Shown here piece by piece: positions 1-12,323 of a DNA stretch of 64,000 bases. The translations under genes were made by a program, and so were the position numbers. The stretch's first letter is position 1. The number at the start of each line of letters is the position of its first letter. Source of the DNA: Helicostylum pulchrum (lineage: Eukaryota > Mucoromycota > Mucoromycetes > Mucorales > Mucoraceae); NCBI GenBank assembly GCA_025677825.1, contig JAIXMO010000045.1, positions 124,001 through 188,000 on the forward strand, read 5' to 3'. The notes beneath the pieces were generated by a model. It made no database searches. It worked only from the letters and a program-made list of their open reading frames with translations, and had not been told where the DNA came from.

Positions 1-604
1 AAACTGCCATTTTAACACACTATATCTAATGACAAAGCTAGCCCAATTGGTGGCCATTCTAGGGACTTCGCTGCTAGCCGCCAATAGTCAGCAACTACTA
101 GCTTTGTACGAAGTAAAAAAAAATAGAAAAAGAGAAGTACATCAGACGCTACAATGAAACTAATATCCAAGCAACGCTTCCTGTAGCTAGAATCTCCGGT
201 CAGAGCAGGTTCTGCAATATTTGGCTTGCCTACTGAGCTCTAAGAGTATCAGAAATTGTAGCTTCTCCAGCTTGAGACTTTGCAGGTAGCTATGTAGGTA
301 ACGTTAACATTCATTGCCCACAGGATTATTTTCAATACAATATTTACTTATCTTTTAAAACCGCCATTTTGACACACTAAACCTAATGACAAAGCTAGCC
401 CAATTGGTGGCCATTCTAGGGACTTCGCTGCTAGCCGCCAATAGCCAGTAACTACTAGCTTTGTACGAAGTAAAAAAAAAAATAGAAAAAGAGAAGTACA
501 TCAGACGCTACAATGAAACTAATATCCAAGCAACGCTTCCTGCAGCTAGAATCTCCGGTCAGAGCAGGTTCTGCAATATTTGGCTTGCCTACTGAGCTCT
601 AAGA
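1..604. repeat. Two direct copies of a ~246-bp repeat
   Basis: Positions 1-245 and 358-604 are near-identical, differing by a few substitutions and two extra A residues. The copies start 357 bp apart and copy 1 may extend past the window edge. Each copy holds an inner inverted repeat: in copy 1, ACAAAGCTAG at 32-41 pairs with CTAGCTTTGT at 98-107, with a second imperfect arm (46-53 with 78-85) nested inside. The copies carry no convincing ORF. This could be a non-autonomous element or satellite unit; the family was not recognised. Confidence 0.85.
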
Positions 605-2450
605 TGCCTTCGTTGTCGTAATCCTACAAATAAATCCAATCGAATTCGTAAGGTTTACAGTAAACCCCAACTTGAGGAATATAAGCTTGTAAAATATATT
701 TTTTGTTAGAAAAATACGGCGCACACCAAATTTTTTCTCTTTAAAGAACCTCCTTATTTACCAAACAGTTAAGGAAAGTAAGATGATTGGATGAAACGAA
801 AGATGACGCCAGTTTTAATTTCTTGGGGATTTTATGAGCTCCATCCTTACCTAGTTAAAGGGGCGCCTGGGCCGAACGGAGTTGAAACCGCGGCTGAAGA
901 AACTTTTCTAAGTTTCATCATTTATATCTTGACATTTCTTCAGATCCGTTAGTAACATCAAAGTCCATGTTCAAACACACTAATAAAAAGGCTTCATATT
1001 AGTATGAATGTATATACAGCTACAACTTATATTACGTACCAATTTATCGGAGTTATTAGGCACTGGACACTGGGGAAACAGTTGCAATGATCAAATTCTC
1101 ACGATATATTGCTCTAAGAGAGTAATATGATTAATTTGTTATAAATGTTCTGTTTTTTTTAGCTAGATACCTTACGTTAACTAATATAAATTACTCTTTG
1201 TAACGGAAACCATGTACTAGGATTAAGGGACCATATCGGAATAAGAGTAGACGGCATTCTTGCGTAAATAGATAAATGAGCTGTGTTCGTACTAAACCTT
1301 GGCATAAATAAAAACCTCTTGCCACCATTAAAAAACCTTTCGAGAGGAAAAAAAATTAAGGGGTACAAGAGGAAAAGATAACCAAAGAGTAGCATCAGCT
1401 TGAAAATATAGAGGCAGCAGTTGTTACCAAAGACCATAAAATATTACTAACTAGCAAGAATTTTAGCAGGCCTTCAATAAAGGTAAGTAACCTATTGTAG
1501 GATTGATTTATTATAAATGAGGATAGATACTTTACCAAGAGGATATGTAGATCTATAACACCTAAGTAGATATTCGCTTTTCTTTTCAGCAACCATCTTG
1601 ATTATCAGAACAGCGTATTTCTATAAAATAAGTAAAACTGAGTACCGTATATGAAAACTATTCTTTTCACTTATGAAACTTATACTTCCCTCTTTTTTCT
1701 CGGATAATGCAGATAAAAAAAAATAAAGAAAGAAAGAAAGAAAAAAGTTGGAAAAGAAATGGAAGGTATTTATAAGAACAATGAAAGTTTGATTTATAGT
1801 TTGAGATGTCCTGATATACGAGTTTTTTCTTTTCTTATTTCAATCCTTTTATGAAAAAGTAGATTCAAAACAATACGTTAAGCTACAAAAATGAGGATAT
1901 GTTGACACCCTCCTTTCTATTGAAATACTTAGTGTTTGAAAGTATACTTAAGTACCGTAAAAAAGATCGAGAGTAACAACATAACATGTGTATACTTTCA
2001 TTATACTTGAGTTTCGTCCATTTTGATTGGTGTAAGATGTCAATGAAACTTTATTCTAAACTCAAAAATAATATTTATTAAAAAAAAGAGAAATCTCTCG
2101 ACTTCTAAACCATGAAAAATAGAAATATTTAGCGCCTACTTTCACTATTTTCGAGTTTGGGTTGTTTCGATTGACGTAAAAGACGAATAGTTGAGTAATA
2201 GCATTATCAGTGATATATTCTTTTGGTTGAGCGCTAGAAGGAGTCTCTTCGCCCATTGCAGGTGTGAGTCCGCTGTTACTGATAAATATAGGTACATATT
2301 TCTTTGTTTATGCAGGAGGGGCATAAACGTATCTGTATTTTCTTTGCCTTTATAAATCTCTTTCTTTACGCCATCTGTCGACACTTTTTTACTTTACACT
2401 TTATTATAATCTATCTGCCATCTTAGATAAGTATTCCAATTCTGATTAAA
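605..2450. other. Gene-free AT-rich interval
   Basis: Only short open frames full of low-complexity Phe/Lys/Ser are present on either strand. No domain, splice-consistent exon chain or RNA gene was seen. Confidence 0.6.
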
Positions 2451-3943
2451 ATGTCAAGTAAGTGAAAAGAAGCTCTGTATGTGTATTTTAAACTAGTATT
2501 CATATCCTTTTCTACTCAGGAAAAAGAAATAATACCGAACCCGGACCAGGACCTTCCACTCGTCGAAGAAAAGATAATGATCCTCCCGTTGAGCCTCCTC
2601 AAGATCCAAATTTGCTTGAACTCCCTAATGAAATTGTTTACTTTACCCGCAAATGCAAAGTTAGTACACTTCTGAATCCTCTATGTAATGGATATAGAAT
2701 AAGTATATAAATAGTACTATTGAGTATACATGCTGATAGTTTATTTTATTAGGACACGATGCGTACTATTGCCGAAGAATTTTCTATTCTTCGAAGAGAT
2801 GCAGTTAATTTAACTCTCTTTATTGTTATACAATTCATGATAACCTAGCAAATTGAAAGTAGGGAAAACTATACTAGAAGAATAACGAATATTCAACGTG
2901 CTGCTTATCAATTAGTTCATGATCTTGATTTTGCTCGTCAATTACAATTGGAATTGGATTTGTCTGACACCTCTAAAGGCTCTCAAATGTCTAAGTTGTC
3001 TGCTGACATACAAGGGAAAATTAGACAACTATTTCCTCCTCCTCATATAACTACACCGTGCATTGAACAGCGATTTGAAGAAATACAAAATGAACTTCGT
3101 CACACAGAAAGCAAAAATGGATGTTATTTTAAAAGATACCTGGAGAAGTTGGAGGCGTTCAAGAGCACAGAAAAATATAAAATATCTAAAAAGCTGTATA
3201 CGATCATATTAGATCTTATGCTTTATGATAGCTATATATTTGATCCCACAGACTCAAATAATTTGTCCGAGGGCGATTACGTCGTCAAAGTGTGGGGACT
3301 TTTACTGGAGACTTTATTTCGAGGCTCAGGAGTAATCCTGCATTGGGGGGACACTGTCCCAGAAAATATCAAAGCTGAAAATAAAATTATAAAAATGGAC
3401 CTAAGAATCATTAACAGCCTGGGGGACAAGAAATCAAAGTCAAATATCGCTACAGCAGAAATCACCAAGAATATTACTCCTTCTAAGTTTTACAGAGATA
3501 AACTTAAAACCGTGTTGTCAAGTAAAGCCGATATTAATGAAATAATAAGTAGCTTATCAAAGGTCAATGATTCTACAGTTTCCATTTATGTACCTTTTAT
3601 TATCATTGCAGAGTTAGAAGCTACAGTCTGTGCTCTTCATCTCGGAGGCAATGGTCTTTACGTTATTAACGAAGTGACGACAATATCTTTACCAACAACA
3701 TTGCTCGAAGTAAAAAATGGCGGCATTTTGACGGCGGTTAATAACTTGTATATTTTAAAGGTGAGTAAGCATTGAGTTCTATCTTCAGTAATATTAGCTA
3801 AAACCTTAATCTCAATCTAGAAACTTGTGGTAGAAAGTAATGATATCATTAAAAACATTGCTGAGTTAGAAACGGTTAAAAAAAGAAAAACACTAAAAAA
3901 ATCTGACATCCCAAATCTCCAACAACAACAGCAATCAATTTAA
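2451..3943 (+). CDS. Lineage-specific multi-exon protein (WGDT...DLR family), intact
   Basis: Five exons were joined by eye: 2451-2457, 2520-2659, 2753-2803, 2849-3760 and 3821-3943. All introns are GT-AG and the total encodes 410 aa without a stop. The N-terminus is basic and proline-rich. The middle carries DYVVKVWGLLLETLF, then WGDT at about residue 231 and MDLRII at about residue 248, followed by AEITK and DKLKTVLSSK. The same motif order recurs in broken copies near 18.5 kb and 56.3 kb. The spaced acidic residues (D-x-R, then E) loosely recall PD-(D/E)XK nuclease folds, but the exact E-x-K is not clear here, so this is a hypothesis. I know of similar large families in Mucorales genomes without an assigned function. 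The tiny first exon is the least certain part. Confidence 0.7.
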
Positions 3944-6540
3944 ATGTAAAGATTATATTAGGCCTGTTTGGTTCCCTGTAAAATTTAATAGCGACACCGA
4001 TGATGCTTAAATAATTATCTTTATTGTAAACGTACAATACATAGTTTTTTTTATAAACGTACAAGATATAGTTTTTTTTTTATTGTAATAAATAGTAAGG
4101 ATTAAGTGAGATTCAAAGTTGTAATTTTATTAAGCGCTATCAATATATTCTCTAAATCTTAATTACTAGGGTTCAATATGCTAACTGAACCAGCATGAAT
4201 TATTAGTTTAACAATGCATTGTCTGTATAATTATCAGCTCGATTAATCATCATCTATTATGCCTAACGATAATAAAGGTATATACAAGATTATTGTGTTT
4301 TAAGCACGACATTGGAAAACGCCAATTTCTATAGGCCTGACTGTAGCATATTTTTTTTTTCACCTGATTGGTTTCAACTAAATACTTGTACAAAATGGTT
4401 GGCTAAATAAATGAAAGCAACTTTAGGAATCTTAAATGCTCGCTCAACACTCTTAAAAATCATTTCGAAAAAGGCTCAAACAAAGTCCCTCTATATTTAA
4501 AGGAAATTCTCTGCCATATATTAACTTTAGATTGGGTGGTTGGTTTCTTCCCGTTTGGTAATAAAAAAAAATACATGCAACTTCGCGTGAAATCACGTGG
4601 CTCTTTCAAGACACGCGGGCACTAAGATGGGGGGGGGGGGCTCCGTCTATCTCCTTTGGTTAGTAAAAAAAAAAAAAGCCCATGTTTGTTTACTTTTGTG
4701 TATGAAACTGCACAAAAAAAAAAGGTACCGAAAAAACTTAAAGTGATACAAAATCTTGATCGCTCTCCATATCAGGGGGGGAAGAATTTATATGACTAAA
4801 TATGTAACTTTGATTTAAAATGATAACCCTTTACGTATCAGGACAATTGACTATTATATTTTACCTAAAACAGCTATATATTTATTAAAAAAAAGTGTTT
4901 TTGTGGGAAATAACATGAAGTGAGTGACTAAGAAAGGGGAAATAATGAATACGTATAGTTACATCGATTTGATTGCGAAATTGTAAAAACCACGTTTCCC
5001 CTTTTGTTGCGTTTCTCAAGGGGGAATTTCTTGATAAGGTCAACCCCAAAAAAAAAAAAAATATGACGTTTTATTTTGTTTACTCTTAATAAAAAAGGGA
5101 TTTGCCTCGTGAATTAACCAAGTACACGAAAACGAGTATAATTTATGATAAAATGGATTCTATTATTTTTTCTTCTTCCTTTTATTTTCTTTTAAAAAAT
5201 GAATTCATACACAAGCAAAATATATTAATAAAAATATGTAGATAGAGGAGACAGCAATTTTCAACCAAATTACGGCTAACCTACGGGTAAGTTGATGCTA
5301 GATAATCCACTTTTTTTTTTTTTAGGGACTACATTTCAAAACGGAGAGAAGAAAAAGCAAACAATTGATCATTGCCACGGCTTATCTACTCAACAGCAAT
5401 CTCTTGGTTAAATCATCAATATAGAAGCTTCGTTCATCTTTAGCTTTTAAATAACTGTCAAGATTAAAACACTCGTTCTCATAATAGAATAAATGACAGT
5501 TTTCACAATAAAGTAAAATTGAAAAATTATTTTTCACTACCACTATTGTATTTTTTTTTTTACGTAATATTGGTACCAGTTTTCCGATTTTCTGTGTATA
5601 ATATATTCTAGGCCTAATTAGTCACTTTTTCATTTAAGTTTGCATTGACGAAGCAAAAAAAAAAAAAAAAAAAAAAATCTATGAAATATAAGTTTTTGTG
5701 GCGATATTTATTTAAGGATGATTCCGTCTTTTTAAAAAAGGAGTGTTGCAGTGTTTTCCTCCTTTTTTTTTTTAAAAAAAAAAAAAGTATATCGACTCTT
5801 AAAGTTAATACGTGTTTCAAACTAAGCTACATTATTACATAACTATCATGCTGTGTACGTTTTCGGTAGCTGTATCTTTTTCATGCAAGAGTTTTCCCCT
5901 TATCATTTAAATTACCAAATGTTACATTCGAAGTTTTTATTTATTTAGTCATATGTCAACACAGACTTTTTAGTGTCTCCCTCCCCCCCTCCCCCCCAAA
6001 AAAAAAAAAAAAAAAAAAAAGTCTGCTTAGTGATAAGGGGAAATATGTGTCCTGTTAGGGGGACTAAAAAACGTTTCTCGGTAAAGCCTAGAATTTCATG
6101 TGATAATTCGAGTATTAAAAATAATAATAAATAATCAGAGGTTTTGTTTCGTCAATAATGCAGGTATGTATTTGTTTTTGTTTTTCGGTTAAATACCGAG
6201 TAGATAAGGGAACCCTATAACAACGTTTTTTTTTTTTTTTTTAAAAAAAAAGGAAGGAGAGTAAAATAAAATTAAGTTTTACGCTGAAAAAAAAAAGGGG
6301 GGGGGGACGTAAAAAAAAAAAAACTATGTGTATCAAGATTCTTCCATTTTTCTTTTTTTTTTAATTAATGCGACATTCAAATTTTCTTCTTAGCAAGTGC
6401 GACCTAAATTATGCGACACGCACTTTTTTTCTTCTAGAAGCGTACAACTGGTGTTTTTTTAAATCCAACAACTCTTTTGAAGCATCTTTTTTTTTTTGGG
6501 TAAAAGGTTTTGTTACATATTAATATAATAGAAAATTTTA
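3944..6540. other. Gene-free, homopolymer-rich interval
   Basis: This stretch holds dozens of A, T and some G/C runs (for example G12 near 4629, A24 near 5656 and A22 near 5999). Open frames here are products of the homopolymers. No gene was seen. Confidence 0.6.
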
Positions 6541-6544
6541 TCAC

Positions 6545-7900
6545 GCGAGAAGGGGGGAGGGGGATTGCAGTTTTTTTTTTTTTAGAAAAAAAAGTTGTGT
6601 ACCTTTTTATAGTTTAAGCAAGGTTTTTGAATATTGTGAATGATTCAATAAAGGTACAAAAAGATTAAGGTTTTTTTGTACCACATTTTTCTTTTATTAA
6701 AAAAAAAAAGTTGACTTGTTATATGTTTACAGTATAAAGACCAATTTTAACTTATACACTTTGTAAGAAATAGTGTCCCGTATGAATGTATAAGAATAAG
6801 CTTTTTTTAAAATGCATGCATGTAAACTACTTTTTTTTGTTTACACATATTTTTTTTTTAGTGTAACTCTTGTACTTCCCCTAAAATCATGATAGGCTTG
6901 CAGAGATAACAAAAGTACACAAGTAGTGGTCACTTAAGAATATACTTTGGACTATAGCTAATTTTATATTTTGACTTAATATGCCCCCTTCAGTTAGTAC
7001 CCATTTTATCATACCTTTTTTTTTCCAGGATGCCTTCAGAAAAAAATTGAGGACGAGTATTCGTCGATTTATGACACGAAATGTTCCAATTGATGCGACC
7101 GAATGCTTGAGGTTGTCAACTGCGATCAAACTTTCTATGTCTCGATCCTTACTGAACAGTAACGGTATGCACGTCGTGGACGGTGCTGTCGGTACCGGGA
7201 AAAGCTTTTTTTGTTGGGTAAGCTTTGAAAAGAAGCTGAAGGTTGATTGAAACCAGTCATCTCGTCTCCTTCAGCAACAATGCCCTTTTTCTATCATTGG
7301 AAACCATGTAATTTACGCCAGTACACATTTGGTGAGCAGATTACGAAATTTATCAAATCGCATGTTTAGATGTTCCTGCCTTACGCCTTTTCAGAACTCG
7401 GGATGAAGTTGTGTTCATCATTTTCCTGGCGATTTAATTAAACTACGAAGGTAGGTCCGAAGAATGTGCTTGATGAAACGTTAAATTAGGTGTTCTCCGT
7501 TCTTTTGACAGCGATACCTCAATGTCTTGTTACTGCGTACGAAACAAAGATTTCGAGAGAAAGAGGAGGAGGGGATTGCAGTTTAAGGTTTTTGAATTGT
7601 GAATGGTTCAAAAAAAAAAAAAGGTACAAAGCTTTCTGGTTTGTACCACATTTTCTTTTATTAAAATTTTTTTTGACTTATATGTAACATGTATGTATAT
7701 ATAAAAAGAACAGTTGTATATAATTTGTAGAAAGAAAAAAAAACCGTGTCCCCTATGTATGTATAGAAATAAACTTTGATAAAATGCATGCATATAAACT
7801 GCTTTTTATTTTGTAAATACAGATATTTTCTGGTATCTCAAAAAGACTGGTGTAACTCTTGTACATAATCATATTTTTTTTTTAAAAAAAAATCATGAGG
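6545..7900. repeat. Diverged direct duplication of ~330 bp flanking a gene fragment
   Basis: 6545-6890 and 7560-7870 share the same order of short conserved blocks: GGGGATTGCAGTTT, GGTTTTTGAAT, TTGTACCACATTTT, AAAATGCATGCAT and GTGTAACTCTTGTAC. They differ by many small changes and homopolymer lengths. The spacing is about 1 kb. The region between them holds the P-loop fragment at 6981-7420, suggesting an old tandem gene duplication with non-coding flanks. Confidence 0.7.
6981..7420 (+). pseudogene. P-loop protein gene fragment
   Basis: A polypyrimidine tract ending in CAG at about 7029 precedes a coherent frame: FRKKLRTSIRRFMTRN ... RLSTAIKLSMSRSLLNSNG, then HVVDGAVGTGKSFF, which contains a Walker A-like GxxGxGKS. 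A plausible GT-AG intron (about 7219-7274) joins it to a short continuation that meets a TGA near 7402. There is no upstream start exon and no downstream NTPase motif. It could be a relic of an ATPase gene or the 5' part of an unrecognised gene. Confidence 0.4.
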
Positions 7901-8189
7901 AAGTTTATCAGTGATTGCAAAAAAGTAAACAGACGTATACTGGTATACACATATAAGATATACAGGTGTATGAGAAGTAACTTGTTTTTTAAAGGAAAAA
8001 AAAAAGATGCGTGCAAAAAAAGTTAACATATTCTGGTTTAGAAAAAACTGGGAAAAGGGTCACGGGTCACAAAGGGAAACCACCTGTCTTTTTTCTTATT
8101 TATAAAGTACACACACACATATAACCTTTTTCTCTTTTCCATATATAAAAAAAAAACTCTTTCATCCCTTTTTTTAAAAAAAAGAAATC

Positions 8190-11100
8190 ATGGCAACAGT
8201 AGATGAACGTATTGGATACTTTTCCAGTTTATGCGATCAACTCTATAACCCGAGTTCCGAACAAACACAAGTTCAAAAGATACTAGAAGCTAGTTTCCCT
8301 ACGTTTAGTTCAGACGTGGTGACAACTACGACGAGTCCAGCGAACCTTGAAAACGTGCCCTCGTTTGGTATTCAAACACCTACGGATACAGCGAATGCGT
8401 TAAGGATCTTGTTGGAGAATTCACCTAGTCCCTTTGTTCAGACTTTTTGTCTTTCGAGATTAAAGCAATTGGTCTTGGCTCAGTTTACTATTTTTGATAA
8501 AGATACTAAACTTCATTTACGTAAGTTTTTTTTTTTTTTTTTTTGTGAGAGGATAAATTTTGGAAACTAATGTTTTTTTTGTAGGTACGTTTTTGTTGGA
8601 ATATGCTTATATTCACCCAGATTTACAATCGTTTGTGATTATTCATTTGGCAAGTGTGCTGGCTTTACTGACTCGGTTTGGGTGGATGGAAATTGATGAG
8701 TATCAAAATGTGTATAAGGATTTAACTCAGTTTATTCAAGTGAGTACTATAGTGGGGGGAGTTTTTATATTTAAATCAGAAAATTGATTTTGAATTGTAG
8801 AGTTCAAGTGAACATCGTATTGTAGGTATTCAAATCTTGACAATTATTGTTCAAGATATGAATACTGCTACGGTACCAAAATACTCTGCTAAATTTAGAA
8901 AAGCAGGTTTGTTGTTTGTTTTTTTTTTCTGTTAAAAGAAAAGCTGAAAAGTCTAATTTTTTTTTTTTTTTTGAATAGCTGCTGGTCTTCGGGATACACA
9001 ATTATTTGATATATTTCAAAAGGGAATTCAATTATTAGAAAGTATTTTATCAAGAACACTTCCTTTTGATAAACGTAAGTTTTGAATATTTGAAAAAAGA
9101 AGTGGATGTTTGCTCATTGTTTTTTATATATTTCAGCTGATCAAGAGGAAAGGACAAAAGATGCTGTTTTAAGCTTACTCTTGAAATGTTTATCTTATGA
9201 TTTTGCTGGAACTACTATAGACGAAGCAGGTGATGATATGGGTACAGTTCAGGTAATGTCATTTTTTTTTTAATTATCTTAAAAAATACTAAAAAAAAAA
9301 AAACCAGGTCCCGGCTGCTTGGAGACCCATTTTCGAAAAAGAAGATTTTTTACCTACGTTCTTTAAAGCGTATACAGAATTCAACGCTACGCAAGCCAGC
9401 AAAGTGATGGAATGCTTAGTCCAACTTGCATCGACACGTAAAGCACTTTTCAGCACGGAAGAAGAGCGCTCACGATTTGTTTTAGCGATGATGCAAGGTA
9501 TCCGGGAGATTATCTTGACGTCGCGCGGTATGACGGATTCGGACTGTTACAACGGGTTCTGCAGGCTTTTGCAGAGGTTTAGAAACATTGCGACGTTGAA
9601 CGAGATGGCAGAGAAACCTGGGTACATTGAGTGGATCCAGTTGATTGCGAATTTCACACAGAGCGCGTTCCAGTCGTACTCGTCTACAACAACGTGCTTT
9701 TATTTGCTGGGGTTTTGGTCCAGAGTGGTGCAGAGTATGACGTACTTGCAGAAACTGGATGTGGAGACGGGGGCCAAGCTAGAGGAGATCATGGTGCAGT
9801 TGACAAGGACGTTTATTAGTACGTATATTGAGTCCGTGCCGAATCGTGTGGAGGAAATGTTGGACGATCCCTTGGATAATGAAGATGAGTTGATCGAGTC
9901 GCTGAATATGTTGGGTCAAATTGCTAGATGCAAGTACGAGAAATCGTGCGCGGCGCTGATCGAGATTTTCGATCCAATTACTGTGCACTACCAGGAGCTT
10001 ATTCGTCAGGCCAGTATGGGGGTGGTTAGTGATGCGAATTTAAAGGAAGCAAATGATATTTTTGAAGCCAAGTTTGCGTGGATGATTTATACCATGGCTG
10101 TATTTGTTGGTAACCGACCTGTAAGTTTTTGCTTTTAGAAAAAAGAAAAAAAAAAATGTTAATATGGGGGGGTTTTTTTTTGTTGTAGGCTTATTTGAGT
10201 TCAGATGAAAATGATGATGCCGATGGCCAGTTAACAACAAAAGTGATTCAGTTGATGCAAGTGAACCAGAATTTGGTGGCTAGTAACGGCGCGTTTCTTA
10301 GCGAAAAGATCGATTTGGCGTTAGTGTATTTCTTTACGATGTTTAGAAAGGCCTATGTCGGCGAGCCGAATTTGAAAGCGGTGTATGCTCGATTGAACGA
10401 AGTGTTTAGTATTGAAGGGCAAACCGACATGTTGAATTTAATTATGCGCAAAATGTAAAGTTTCTTTTTAACCTTTACCCAACTTTTTTTTTTTACTTGC
10501 TAACGTAAAACAATTGTAAATAGTATTACCAACCTTCAGATTTGGGGAGAAAGTGAAAACATTATTAGAAAGTCGTTGGAGTTATTCAACGATCTTGCAA
10601 GCGGGTACAGTGCGCTGAAGACGTTACGGAAAGTTGAATCGACTACGCTGATTATGCAGAACCATTCATCCAACGACTTTAGTTTCTTTAATAGTCATCG
10701 ACACAGTCAGAGCCGCATGTACTACTACCAAGTGCTGTGCAAGATCCTGTACGCGGACGATGGATGTGAGCGTGAGTTTTATGAGTTTATGAAACCTTTT
10801 GAAGCAAAGTTGGACAGTTTGTCTTTACTCTCTACTATTGAAGAATTCCAGCAACCTCAAGTCCAGGTAAAAACCCCCTTTTAGAAACTCGTAAAAGCGT
10901 ATATACTTATTTTTTTTTTTTAAAAAAAAAATGCTGTGTTGTAGGCCGCTTTGTGTGAAGTGTTCCGTGACCTTCGTGGGTTTATTCAACCTATTCAGAG
11001 CAGAAAGAACTACTTGCTGTTCTTCCACTGGTTCTACCCGGACTATATGCCCGTTTTATTAAAGGGTATTCAAGCATGGTCGCCTGACCCCAGTACCAAC

Positions 11101-12294
11101 GTGCTGCTGAAATTCTTTGGCGAGTTTGTACATAATAAGAGCCAGAGACTGAACTTGGATGTGTCATCTGCTAACGGAGTGCTTATATTCCGTGATGTGA
11201 GCCAGATCTTGTGTACGTACGGGCAGCGTATTGTGACGCAGCATGTGGTGGAGGAAAGCAGAAAGTATCCGGTCAAGTATAAAGGGATTACGTGCTGCTT
11301 TAATATGTTGGCGAGGTGTTTGGGTGGAAAGTATATTAACTTTGGAGTGTTTTGGTTGTATCAGGATAAAGCAGTAAGTGAAGCGTATCAAATGATGTTT
11401 CAGCTCATGTTGAATATACCTATGGATGATATGATGGTAAATGTATTTTTTTTTTTTTTTTTTTTGCATGAATAGAGAAAAGTACTAATGTTATGTATGT
11501 ACACAGAATTTCCCGAAATTGACTAGATCGTTCTTTACAATGTTGGACGAATTTGCTAGTGAGCAAATGATGGTGGACCCAAATATGCCAGCGGAAGGGT
11601 TTCTTTATATCATGGAGGCATGTGAGCAAGGGGTCGAGTCCAGTGACAATTGGATCCGCACTCACGCATGTAGTACAATTAACAGTATATGTACGTTTAT
11701 CATTGGAGAGAAGGAAAGAGCGGAATTGCGTACGACAGAGACAGTAGAGAAGAAGAGAACAAGCGTGGTTCGAGCTACATGGTTGTTGAATTATTTAAAC
11801 CAGTTTCCTCAAGCGTTACCTAAATTATTAACAGCAATATTTGGGTTGATTTTATTCGATGATAATAATGATCAATGGCAGCTGTCAAGACCATTATACA
11901 CGCTTGTGTTACTAGAACGTGATGTATGTGTAACATTTTGTGTGAAACAAGTTGTTTTTATCAGCTGACTGAATTTTTTTTTTTTTTATAGTTTGCGGCA
12001 AAATACACAAACCAAGTAATCCTACAACAGTTACCGGAACGCCGAGAACTTGTAACCAAGGTATAGAGTCTTTTTTTTTTTCTTTTTTTAAAGTTTTTTT
12101 CACACACACATACACACACAAAACGGGGAACTTAAACCTTAAAAAACCAAATATTTTTTTTATTTTTTTTTTCTATTTTTATGTAGGCACTGAGTAACTT
12201 GATGGAAGGTAGTGGTTGGACATTGAGTACAAAAGACCGAGAAAAGTTTTCTCAGCAGGTGGCATCATTAAAAAGGGATTTAAATAATAATTAA
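8190..12294 (+). CDS. XPO7: Exportin-7 (RanBP16-type importin-beta family nuclear export receptor)
   Basis: Twelve exons were joined by eye: 8190-8520, 8585-8739, 8801-8906, 8979-9074, 9137-9252, 9308-10120, 10189-10454, 10524-10866, 10945-11436, 11507-11923, 11992-12060 and 12187-12294. They total 1103 codons, close to the ~1087 aa of animal exportin-7. All introns are short GT-AG. The frame matches exportin-7 along its length, for example KIITNLQIWG, LNDLASGYSALKTLRK-like, EVFRDLRGF, FVHNKSQRLNLDVSS and KYINFGVFWLY. Exportin-7 is a HEAT-repeat karyopherin that binds RanGTP and carries cargo through the nuclear pore. The ATG sits in a good context (AATCATGG) after a pyrimidine-rich leader. 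The gene is convergent with the CYC8 homologue, stop to stop 29 bp. Confidence 0.95.
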
Positions 12295-12323
12295 AAAAAT
12301 AAAAAAAAAAGGTCTTTTTTTTT

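Noticed and set aside
5614..5842. Pair of opposed Lys/Phe-rich ORFs
   Set aside because: Products of A/T homopolymers with no splice or domain support.
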